A DNA stretch of 64,000 bases from Verrucomicrobiales bacterium (GTDB taxonomy: Bacteria; Verrucomicrobiota; Verrucomicrobiia; Limisphaerales; UBA1100): NCBI GenBank assembly GCA_005809105.1, contig SYLI01000006.1:1-64000 (forward strand), read 5' to 3'. Each line of letters starts with the position of its first letter. Position 1 is the stretch's first letter. Positions 45,201-54,200 of this stretch are shown here, in pieces. The notes under the pieces were generated by a model, which did not search any database, was not told where the DNA came from, and was given only the letters and a program-made list of their open reading frames with translations. Made by a program: the position numbers and the translations under genes.

Positions 45201-48200
45201 CCCCACCGTGGCGCTGGGGCCCACCAAGGTCATGGATCGTCACGGCGCCGCCTTGAGCAGCTACCAGTTCGATGGCGCGGATGACGGAATTCGCACCGTG
45301 AGTGCCAATGGCCTGCCCGTGGCCGCCAGCGATTTCACCATGTCTCTTTGGGTGAGCCCGGGTGCCTTGCAAGGCCCTGACGGCGCGGCCGATCTCGTGG
45401 TGGTCAACCGCGGCCAGGCCAACCGCGTGTACCAGAACATCGGGGGCGGGCAATTCGCGCTCAAGGCGGGGGTTCTCCCTGCGGATGTTCGCAGTGGATC
45501 CTCGGTGGTGAGTGGCGACATCAACAAGGACGGCTTCCTTGATCTTATTGTCGGCAACGGGCAGACGGGCGTGAACGATGAGACCCGGCTCTACATCAGC
45601 AACGGCGATGGGACTTTCCAAGCCGCGCAAACCTTCGGCGGAGGCAGTCAGCGCACCATGGCGCTGGCGCTGGCGGACTTGGACGGCGACAGCTACCTCG
45701 ACTTGGTTCAGGGAAACTACGGTCAGCCCAACCGGTTTTACATCAACAACCAGTCGCGCACCGGCGGGTTCAAGGCGCCCATCAATGTGGATGCCATTTC
45801 CTACAACACCCGCGCGCTGGCATTGCAAGAGGTGAACGGTTCCTTCGCGTTTCTTCCGCCCGCATTTGGAGCTCCCGTGGAGAACATGGCGGCCGTGCCC
45901 GCCACGTTGCCCCGGGCATTGGAGAGCGCGCCGCCGTATTTCGTGGGGTTGGACGCCGCCGGCCCGGATGGAGACTTTGACCCGCAACTGCTGCTGGCGC
46001 AGGCTGCCGCGGGCGTGGCGACGCCACCCATTGCGCCGGTGCGCCCGCTCACCAATGCCGTGCCCGTGGCGCCGGTGTTCCCTCCCGAACTGGCGGCCAT
46101 CCCCGCCGTTCAGCAGTATCCCTTGATGCGGATCGGTTCCCGCGCGGTGATCCCCACCATCCACGGCCGGCAGGCCTCGTATCGCAACATTCATTTTCCC
46201 GGCAACCGCCTGCAGGCCGAGGCCACCGCGCGCCGCTTTCTGGACACCATGTCCGCCACGCTGGGGGTTCGTGCCGGGGAGAAAGATTTGGGCCTGCTCA
46301 AAGTGCAGCACGGTCTGGCGGGCAGCACGGTGTTTTTAGAGCCCAAGCTCCACGGGCGGCGCATCTACAACGCCAGCATCTCCGTCCACTTGGGCGCGCA
46401 GGGGCAGGTGGAAACCCTGCACCTCACGTACTACGCGGGGGTGAAGGTCGAGGATCAGCAACCGGTGATTGACGTGCGCGTGGCCGAGACCATCGCGGAG
46501 CGCCGGCTGGGCGCCAAGTCGGTGCGCCGGCGTTTTGCCGACCGAGCCGAGCAGGTGTGGTACATCAAACCCGACGGCAGCGCGGCACTGGCATGGAAAC
46601 TCCTGGTGGCGCCCTCAAACACGCTGGCGCTGTACGAGGTGCTGGTGGATTCCCGGCTGGCGGGCGTGCTGTCGGTTCGCGACACCAACCTGCATGCGCC
46701 CACCACGGGCAGCGGGCTGGCCTTCACGCCCAATCCCATCCAGACGCAGGGGAGCACCTTTGGTTTGTTCAATGCAAACCCGGGCAACGACGGCACCTCG
46801 GCGGCGCTGAACTTGCAGCGGCAAACCGTGACGTTGCTTGACCTCAATGGTTCTGGGTTTCTGGATGGCAAGTATTTGCACATGAGCACGGTGGCGCCCA
46901 TGAACGCCACCGTGGCGCAGGTTCATGCCTTCAGCCTCACCTCCACCTTCAACTACGATCGCAGCGATGGGCGCTTCGAGGAGGTTTGCATTTATCACAC
47001 CATTGATTCGGTCCAGCGCTATTTTCAGTCGCTGGGATTCAGCGGCTCCAACATTCCCGCCAACGGGCTGCGTGATCAGGTGATGCGCGCTTGCGCGCAT
47101 TCCTTCGAGGGCGTGGGCTCCGGCCTCAACGCCTTTTATAGCCCGGCGCTGAACGAGATCCATTTTGGTCAGGGTGACATGGGGCACGCTAGCGGCGACA
47201 CGGTGGACTTGGCGGAGGATGGCGATGTCATCGCGCACGAATACGGCCACGCGGTGCTCTTTGCCGTGAACCCCGGGCTGGCGATGGGGGGATGCATGTC
47301 CGGCATAAAAGGGGTCAATGAGGTGGACGCCATCCACGAGGGGTTTGGCGACTATCTGGCCTATGCGTTCTGGAGCGAGACGGGCAACGCCGGCTATCTG
47401 AGCGTGGCCGCGCAGCGCGCCCGCGGCGGCGAGTGGGCGATGGAGCAGTACCCCACGGCGATTCGCAGTGTGAACAATACCACCTATGGCTACGCCAATT
47501 GGAATGGCGAATGCCATCATGACGGCGAGATTTGGGCGAACGCGTTGTGGGACTTGCGTGTCAGCCTCGAGACCAAGCACGGCAAGCCGCTGGGCAGCCA
47601 GATGGCTGACAAGCTCGTGTTCGAGTCGCTGCGAAACTACCCGAACATCTGCACCTTCAAGATGGCGGCCATCGAGATTTACAAGGCTGACCAGGCTCTC
47701 AATGGCGGCATCAATGCCGGGCACATCATCAAGGCATTTAATGGCCGCGGTTTCACCACGACGCCCGACTTCCCCAGCCCCCCCGATTTCCCGGATTTGG
47801 TGGCGGGGAATTATCTCGGTGGCGGCAGCGTGGGCTACAGCAATCTCATCGGAGGCTTTGGGCCGCCGATTGCGGTTACTGCGTCCATGTCCACCACCGC
47901 CTTGGCGCTGGGCGACATCAACGGCGACGGCCGCGCCGATCTCATCGTGGGCAACGACGCCACCTTCAACTACCTCTACGTTAATAACGGCACGGGCGGT
48001 TTTCCCGTTGGCCTGCGCCAGCAAATGACCAGCGACAATCTCGCCACTCGCGCCCTTGCGGTGGGGGATGTGGATGGCGATGGCGATCTGGATGTGGTGG
48101 CCGGCAACTACGGCCAGCGCAACAAGCTCTACCGAAACAACGGCACGCCCACACCGTTTTTGGGACTCACGGGCGAGGACATCCACACCGATGCCGACAA

Positions 48201-51200
48201 CACCACGGGCATCGCGCTCAACGACGTGGATGGCGACGGAGATCTGGATGTGCTGGTTTCCAACGACGGCGCCATTCCCAAGCTCTACCTCAACAGCGGC
48301 GTGGGCGTGTTCAGCGCGGGCAGCCCCATCACGGGCGCGCTGGCGGAAAATTCCCAGGCCATACTGGTGGCCGACGTTGCCGGGCCGGGCCGACGCGTGC
48401 TGCTGGCCAACCAGTCCGCCGGCCAGTTCGAGGTGCATCTGGTGGCCGCGACGGGCCGCAATGCGGGTCTGGAGTTCTTCATGGGCGACCCCTCCGCCCC
48501 CAAGGTCACCACCTCCGCCATGAACTGGTCGCTCAACCAGTGGTACAACGTGGTGGTGCGGCGATCGGGCAACACGGTGACCGTGTGGCGCGACGGAATG
48601 TTGCTGGCACAGAACGACAATGTCGTGGCAGGAAACGCGGCCTCACCGGCCAACCAGAGGGTGAGCATGGGCCGGCGCACGCCCTTCCCCAGCTACTTGA
48701 TGCAGGGCACGATGGATGACATGCGAATCTACAACCGCGCGCTGACCGATGCGGAGATTGAGGAACTCTTCGTCTCCGAATGGGCTCAGCCCATGGCGAC
48801 TCCATTTGATTCGATCACCTCGCTGCGGGCGCATTATCCCATCCGCTCCACCGATTCGCCCTTTGCCGTCACCGAAATCGTGGGCACGGGCCCCGACGGC
48901 GTGCCCAACGCCGGTGCCTTGCGCGTCAGCGGCCGTTACGGTGCGGCCGATGTGCAGGGCGCCTACGAGCTGGCTGGCACGGTGGGCGGCTACATCAACC
49001 TGGGGGCGAACACCTCGTTTGGCACCGGCGCCTTCACCGTCTCGATTTGGGTCAGCAACGCCAGCGTGCCCAACGCCGTCAGCGCCGACATCATCGGCAA
49101 CCGCGTCTTCTCCTCGGGGAACGAGTGGTGGCTGGCGTTGCAGCCCAGTGGCCGCGTGGTCTTTCGCGGCGGCGGCACCACGCTGCAGTCCAATACCGGT
49201 GCCGTGTTGATGGATTCCTCCGCATGGACGCATCTGGTGGTCTCGCGCGAGGCCAACGGCAGCGCCACGCTGTACGTGGACAAGACCCCCGTGGCCACGA
49301 CCACATCCATGTCCGCGAACCTGAACACCCTCAACGAACTCTGGATGGGCAGGGCCGGCGGCGGGGGGACCGACTACTACAAGGGGCGCGTGGATGAACT
49401 CCGGCTCTTTCAGGGCCGCGCCTTGCAGGGGTGGGAAGTGTCCGCGCTCTATGATCTGGAACGCCCCGCGTCGGTCGGCACGGCGAGCATCACGGTGAAC
49501 TTCACCCCCGACGCGGTGGATGCGGGGGACAGCGTGCGCCTGCAGCTCTACTCCAACAGCGCGGCCACCGAGGCGGCGTTTTACACCACCGATCTCAACG
49601 CGACGGGCAAGACTTTCACCTACACCTTCAACAGTGCGGCGGCGGCCAATGCGTGGCAGGACTTGCAGGGGCAGTTCCGGTTCACGCCGCAGGGGGGACG
49701 GGTGACCATTGACAACGTGGTGATCACCGTCAACGGGGCCTCCTTCACCTACAGCGGCACGGACGTTCCCGTGCGGATTTCCTCCGGGGACAAGCTGGCC
49801 AAGAACATCCAGATGAACCGCGACAGCACCTTTGCGATGGCGATGCTTTTGAATGCCGGCGGTGCCTACACGCTGGCCCACGAGCTGGGTCATCTCTTGG
49901 GATGCCACCATGGCATTGGGGACACATGGCTGCGTCCGGATAGTCCCAGCATCACCTTCAACCCCTACGGTTCCGAGACCATCGCCGGCGGGGTTACCGC
50001 GGGGGTGGGCAATTACGTGCGCGACGAATTCCTGGCGATGGGCAATCACTTCACGACCTGGGGCACCCCCACCGGCCAGCCGGGCTCCGGCACGTGGGGG
50101 AAATACTGCACCCTCATGGCGTACAGCTTTCCCGGCAACGCGTCCAGCAACCCGCTCTGGACCAGAATCCCCCGCTTCTCAAGCCCGTATGTCTATTGGA
50201 AAGGCAAGGCGACGGGGGATAGCCACGGCTTTAATCTTCCGCCTCCCTTTGGGAACTACAACAAACCGCTCTACTTCGACAACGTGAGGGTGCATCAGGT
50301 GGTTGGTCCCATTGTGGGTTTCTACCGCGACGACAATGGATCAGACCGGCTGCCTTCCGAATTCCAAACGCCCTTGCGCGGGCCGCAGGGCGTGCCCGAT
50401 ATGGACACCAACTTTGCCTCGGGCAATCCCCAGCAAGTGGCCCAGGCAGGAGGCGGCGCCGGTGGCAGCAGTGGTGCGGGTGCCCCCAAGCGCAACACGG
50501 GATTGGGCGCGGGTGTCTCCGGCGGCAATGGGGGCAATGGGGGCAATGGGGGCAATGGGGGCAATAGCGGCAGCACGCCGGGCACCACCAATCCTGCTCC
50601 CGCCACGGGGGGCAATCCCTCCGGCACACCGCCTGCCACCGGTTCAAAGGGTGGCACCACGGCCAACCCTACATCTCCACCGAATCCGGGCGGATCGAAC
50701 CCACGGCCCACGGTGACGCCCGGTGTTGTCGTGTCCGGCCCCGGTGTGCCCAACGACCGCAAGGCGGGAAGCCTGAACATTGCCTTGCGGCGCCAGGCCG
50801 ACACGAGCTGGTCGGGCATTGCCGATGGACACAACCGGGGTGCGACGGCGGACGCGGGCGACAACGCCCTGGCTCAGACCGACGACCGCCGCCCGGCGTT
50901 TCACGGCCGTTCGGTCTGGTGGCACGCCGTGGTGCCGGAGGATGGAACCTATCAGGTGCAGGGCACCACGGCGGGAAGCACCTTTGACACCACGCTCACC
51001 CTGCTGCTGCCCGAGGAGGGCGGCGCGCTCTCCAACGACAACGACCCCGGCCAGTCCGGCCCGTCCAGCCGCGTGCAGACCGGCGAGAGGGTGTTGAAGG
51101 CCGGACAACGGATTTACTTCGCCGTGGACGGCGTGGATGGGGCGCAGGGGCAGGTGCGGCTTAACGTGCGCCTCTCGCCGCTCAAGCGTGGCGGCAACTG

Positions 51201-51201
51201 A
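42295..51201 (+). CDS. Giant membrane-anchored metallopeptidase with nested LamG, FG-GAP and M36-like domains (protein 1)
   Basis: 2968 aa. Order (residues): TM anchor 23-42; pro-like region with GGGCGTC (Cys180, Cys183); metzincin first part ~320-640 (EYIDILFIYD; DARADIVCML); LamG1 ~714-931; LamG2 first half 944-1026; FG-GAP blades 1-3 1027-1182; M36-like peptidase ~1183-1829 (H1648-EYG-H1652, E1682 in DAIHEGFGDYL); blades 4-7 ~1830-2030; LamG2 second half ~2030-2162; LamG3 ~2177-2392; beta domain; metzincin second part ~2490-2680 with HELGHLLGCHH (H2529) and Met-turn M2608; Gly/Asn and Pro/Thr-rich linker; PPC-like domain ~2815-2965. Probably surface-exposed from the membrane, degrading protein or glycoprotein (inference). 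GGAAGGAG lies just before ATG 42295; a GTG at 42340 would start right before the anchor. Paralogue of the next gene, 15 bp away. Confidence 0.85.
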   Translation: MALRFSVQYGTLSDVVPVKRKQLYLTLLAAALVIGGAVGLYLQKKQRRLPLLFTDLAAAQAPASFPEQGIAKRWRWVTLDNVGLGQLSILPQKPKRVRLNLFPDLEVSAVITANKTHWNTDQSALGIINDDPDSLFVMSRHKDIMMGMVVLPDARQVLISHVKDGKYVIVEVDPRKGGGCGTCVDDAAPAAAGDHPSHGTKPSAAAPSGDAAAFARRMAKADGAVGHSLARECVHPPLPPVSPVMQQGDGSVQPLPPESPLPRPRTASVQVRPMLAAINLKNLQPLLAQGAYTLQGQGGSARQTMGPTTPHSLTYQRPGYTEYIDILFIYDLRTLAQEGNFTQLQGKVTLMLDVVNSIYAACAISLEVRQAGALTPAIRRAMAGSPADLTSSGYSATGPAWQEVQAPVRPNRTNTDPTQWTVWTPVGTQKQAKPGVYQPLFEDSNSTVDLNEALTWLTTRSNSLLYGDQHWGEAMFRSSTGVNTQEPYVNLPAGTLWRLEPRAVPAAPIYTDTVHPNLRTGPVDHVDSPWAIQSDPGTPPITHDTYVYRYDVDGINDTYGTQFNPLYSGMIGLRMDVNGSNYNNVAFTGNPNGGATARYTTLHGQTGNFDPTYQINTTPYRMDARADIVCMLSPDAFALGGAGAVGLAQKYSNLKPVANPAGAVGRGPYPQPNLVHEQQYSRHDGDISLAAGTPYLGTFSTLRPTQLANTAASGLVGYWPFLGNANDLSGLNNHGVLVGNAALGNDRFGNASAAVSLDGSGDHVSIPVTASLNIASKFTVCAWVRPTQFTHLTSPHIFAAVQGATRRITLTGDGTAANNGTVVFYPQSDSANQVSTPQPNIAGVAQPALALNQWHFIAAVYDGSQSKIFRNGMLVAVDTSVAGGSIGTISNLYIGDSTAGTPAQNQWQGQIDDVRLYNRAMGDDEVAGIYISERRPQTMPSAANLVLHMPFNGGSLADLSGQGNDANATPTVALGPTKVMDRHGAALSSYQFDGADDGIRTVSANGLPVAASDFTMSLWVSPGALQGPDGAADLVVVNRGQANRVYQNIGGGQFALKAGVLPADVRSGSSVVSGDINKDGFLDLIVGNGQTGVNDETRLYISNGDGTFQAAQTFGGGSQRTMALALADLDGDSYLDLVQGNYGQPNRFYINNQSRTGGFKAPINVDAISYNTRALALQEVNGSFAFLPPAFGAPVENMAAVPATLPRALESAPPYFVGLDAAGPDGDFDPQLLLAQAAAGVATPPIAPVRPLTNAVPVAPVFPPELAAIPAVQQYPLMRIGSRAVIPTIHGRQASYRNIHFPGNRLQAEATARRFLDTMSATLGVRAGEKDLGLLKVQHGLAGSTVFLEPKLHGRRIYNASISVHLGAQGQVETLHLTYYAGVKVEDQQPVIDVRVAETIAERRLGAKSVRRRFADRAEQVWYIKPDGSAALAWKLLVAPSNTLALYEVLVDSRLAGVLSVRDTNLHAPTTGSGLAFTPNPIQTQGSTFGLFNANPGNDGTSAALNLQRQTVTLLDLNGSGFLDGKYLHMSTVAPMNATVAQVHAFSLTSTFNYDRSDGRFEEVCIYHTIDSVQRYFQSLGFSGSNIPANGLRDQVMRACAHSFEGVGSGLNAFYSPALNEIHFGQGDMGHASGDTVDLAEDGDVIAHEYGHAVLFAVNPGLAMGGCMSGIKGVNEVDAIHEGFGDYLAYAFWSETGNAGYLSVAAQRARGGEWAMEQYPTAIRSVNNTTYGYANWNGECHHDGEIWANALWDLRVSLETKHGKPLGSQMADKLVFESLRNYPNICTFKMAAIEIYKADQALNGGINAGHIIKAFNGRGFTTTPDFPSPPDFPDLVAGNYLGGGSVGYSNLIGGFGPPIAVTASMSTTALALGDINGDGRADLIVGNDATFNYLYVNNGTGGFPVGLRQQMTSDNLATRALAVGDVDGDGDLDVVAGNYGQRNKLYRNNGTPTPFLGLTGEDIHTDADNTTGIALNDVDGDGDLDVLVSNDGAIPKLYLNSGVGVFSAGSPITGALAENSQAILVADVAGPGRRVLLANQSAGQFEVHLVAATGRNAGLEFFMGDPSAPKVTTSAMNWSLNQWYNVVVRRSGNTVTVWRDGMLLAQNDNVVAGNAASPANQRVSMGRRTPFPSYLMQGTMDDMRIYNRALTDAEIEELFVSEWAQPMATPFDSITSLRAHYPIRSTDSPFAVTEIVGTGPDGVPNAGALRVSGRYGAADVQGAYELAGTVGGYINLGANTSFGTGAFTVSIWVSNASVPNAVSADIIGNRVFSSGNEWWLALQPSGRVVFRGGGTTLQSNTGAVLMDSSAWTHLVVSREANGSATLYVDKTPVATTTSMSANLNTLNELWMGRAGGGGTDYYKGRVDELRLFQGRALQGWEVSALYDLERPASVGTASITVNFTPDAVDAGDSVRLQLYSNSAATEAAFYTTDLNATGKTFTYTFNSAAAANAWQDLQGQFRFTPQGGRVTIDNVVITVNGASFTYSGTDVPVRISSGDKLAKNIQMNRDSTFAMAMLLNAGGAYTLAHELGHLLGCHHGIGDTWLRPDSPSITFNPYGSETIAGGVTAGVGNYVRDEFLAMGNHFTTWGTPTGQPGSGTWGKYCTLMAYSFPGNASSNPLWTRIPRFSSPYVYWKGKATGDSHGFNLPPPFGNYNKPLYFDNVRVHQVVGPIVGFYRDDNGSDRLPSEFQTPLRGPQGVPDMDTNFASGNPQQVAQAGGGAGGSSGAGAPKRNTGLGAGVSGGNGGNGGNGGNGGNSGSTPGTTNPAPATGGNPSGTPPATGSKGGTTANPTSPPNPGGSNPRPTVTPGVVVSGPGVPNDRKAGSLNIALRRQADTSWSGIADGHNRGATADAGDNALAQTDDRRPAFHGRSVWWHAVVPEDGTYQVQGTTAGSTFDTTLTLLLPEEGGALSNDNDPGQSGPSSRVQTGERVLKAGQRIYFAVDGVDGAQGQVRLNVRLSPLKRGGN
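50521..50570. repeat. 9-bp tandem repeat encoding (GGN)n
   Basis: About five copies of GGGGGCAAT within the giant gene encode a Gly-Gly-Asn linker between the catalytic part and the C-terminal PPC-like domain. Such an array can change length by slippage without shifting the frame. Confidence 0.85.
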
Positions 51202-51216
51202 CCTCGAGACCTCGAC

Positions 51217-54200
51217 ATGAATCGCAGGGCCAAATGGATTCGCGCGGGCTGGGTGACGCTCGTCATCGCCTGCGGGATTGCCGGCCTTTGGTGGCGGCAG
51301 GCCAGTCGGTTTGCGCCGCCGCTCTTCGTGGACTTGCCCGCGCATCTCAAGCCCGAGTCCTTCCCCCAAAGCGTCATCGCCAAGCGGCACCGGTGGGTTT
51401 ATCTGGACACGGCGGCGCTCCAGCGCCTCACCAAGATCGGGGGGCGCCTCAAGCTCAATCTTTTCCCCGACATGGAGGAGGTGGCGGTGGTGGGCGCGCA
51501 CCGTTCGCACCCGCACGGCGACCAGTCGGTTCTGGGCCACCTTGAGAGCGGGCCTTACGAATCGCTCTTCGTGTTCTCGCGCAGTGAACAGGTGATGATG
51601 GGATCGGTGGGCATGGCCGATGGCAGGCAGGTGCTCTTAAGCCACGTCCGTGGCGGCGCCTATGTGATTCTGGAGGTGGACACGCGCAAGGTGGGGGGCT
51701 GTGGCACCTGCGAGCCTGAGCGCACCGCGAGCAAAGAAGCCGCGCCGCCACGCCCGTCATCCAAGGCGTCGGCACCGCCGTCCGGGTCGGCCGAGGGTTC
51801 GGCCTTTGCGCGGCAGCTTTCGCGGCGGTCGGGTGCAGGGCCTTGGAGTGGGATTTGCGAGGCGTGCAATGGCGAGCGGACGGCGCGGCCGGTGGCCGGC
51901 ACCCCGGACATCGCCCCGCTGCATTCTCATACGGCCCTTCCTGAGCCCACGGCGCGGCGGCAGGTTCTGCCCAAGCCAACGCTGGCGCAGCGCCAACTGC
52001 CCCTGCTGGCGGCGATGGGGTTGCCCACACACGTGCTGGCCGCCACCGGCCCTTACGGCATTCATAATGCGGGGACAGGCAAGAAGGGGGGCGCCGGTTC
52101 CAGCCCGGTCTCTGCCAGCAGCCGCTACCTTATGTCGGTCGGCACCAGCGAGTTTCTCGATGTGTTGTTCCTTTACACCGACGCGCTGAACACTCAGTTG
52201 GGGGGAGGGGCGACAGGGCTGCTCAATCTACAGGCCTCGGTCACGCTGATGGTTGATCAGGCCAATCAAATCTTTCTGGAAAGCGGTGTGCCCTTCCAAA
52301 TCCGGCAGGCCAGTCTGTGGAAGGCGACTCACCGGGCGATGACGGCGATGGACGGCGGGATTAGCGTCACGGCTCCCAATCTTCTGGGCGCGGGCTATCC
52401 CACCGATGCGCCGGCATGGACGGAGACGCAGGCACCCGTGCGCCCCGACTATTCCAACGGCGACAACAAGCTCTGGACGGTCTGGAATCCGTGGAAAGGC
52501 ACGGTGGGCGTGACGACGTGGAATCAAAAACAGGCGATGGAAGGCGTGTACCAGCCCACGATGGTGAACGTCAAGAAAACGGAGGTGGCGGACTACCTCA
52601 AGTGGATCACCAACCGCAGCAACAGCCTGCTCTACGGCGACCAGTACTGGAAATCAGGAAAACTCTTCACCGGCGCCGTGATTGAATACGTTGAGGCCAA
52701 CAACACCAAGCAGTATTTCCAGCAGCACCGCACCGCCAGCAACCTCGCCACCCGCGCCATCGTGCCCTTGCCCACCAACGGCGCGCCGATGAAGTTTGTT
52801 GGCAATTCCGACTATGCCACCCTCAGCACCATCGTGCAGCACGATCCAGGCTCGGGCGTGGCCGGGTTCATCACGGCCAACACCAGGTTGTATTTTAGAA
52901 ATGGCAATGCGACGGGCCGGTTTTCGTTGCACTCCAAGTCGGCGCACGCCTCCAACGGCAGTTTTCCGGTGCAAATCGGCGCGGACGATCCGCCCTTGGA
53001 TCCGCTCCCGGTGGGGTACTCGCTGGAGCTGGTTGAGCAGGACAACTACAGGGTTAATCCCTTCATCAATCTTCCCGCGGGCTTCACATGGCGGCTGGAA
53101 CCTGATAAGGCGGGAAAATCGCGCATGTACAAGGAGAGTGTCAATCGCGCCGTGGCGGTGGGGCCGGTGGACGATCCGCTCTCCAGCACCGCGATCAAGG
53201 CCTTTGGCCCTGGCGATGCCACGCCGCCCACGAGCATCAAGGACGATAATGCCACCAACCACACGCCGGTGCAGCGCTACGAGCTGGACACCAGCGACCT
53301 CGTCCCCGGCATCGCCAACGGGACCTATTATGGCAATGTGTACAACCCGCTCTATTCGGGTGTGCTGGGGCTGCGGATGGACCTCAACGGGTCCGACTAC
53401 GCCTCGATTGATTTCAATGGAACGCCGCTGGCCTCCGCGCTGCTGCCGGTGCGCTATCCCAACCTGCACCGGTTTCAGGAGACGCCCTTTGTGCCCACCG
53501 CCTTGGCCGCCGACCCCCGGGCCGATCTGGTCATCCTGCTCACCGAAAACCTGGCGGGCAGCGCAGGCATCGCCACCAAGTACATGAACATCACCCCGGC
53601 CGATCCGGCCCGAACCATCGGGCGGGGGATGTCGCCCGAGCCCAACAAGGTTCAGGAAAAGACCGCCGACTATCACGAGGGCGACCTGTTGGGCGGCAGC
53701 AGCCGCATGTTGGAGCGATCCTTCACGTCGCTGCCGGTGACCGGCACCATCAACACTTCCACGACCTCGCTGGGGAGCAGCGGGTTGGTGGCGTACTATC
53801 CCTTTGACGGCAATCTGACCGACTCCAGCGGCAATGCCCACCACGGCGTGCTCTCCTTGGGAACGGCCGCCTACACCACCGACCGCCTTGGCGTGGCGGC
53901 AAAGGCGCTCAGTCTGGATGGCACCCAGCGCGTGGAGGTGACGGCGGGCGCGTCCGTTTTCAATTTCAACAGCACCACCAGCTGGGCGGTGAGCGCGTGG
54001 ATCAAGCCCAACGATATCGCGGCCGAAGGCGGCATCTTGAGCCAGGCCGATTCGGCGACGGGCGTGGTGAACTACCAGATGGGCCTGCGCAATTCCAGGT
54101 TGAGCAGCGAGAGTCCGCCGCTCAGTCCGGTCACGGGCGGCAACTCGGGCGCGGTGCTGGGTGGCACGGGCGAATGGAAGCACCTCATGTATGTGTATGA

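Noticed and set aside
50521-50570. Short repeats as a CRISPR array
   Set aside because: The 9-bp units are contiguous, have no spacers and are in the coding frame of the giant protein.
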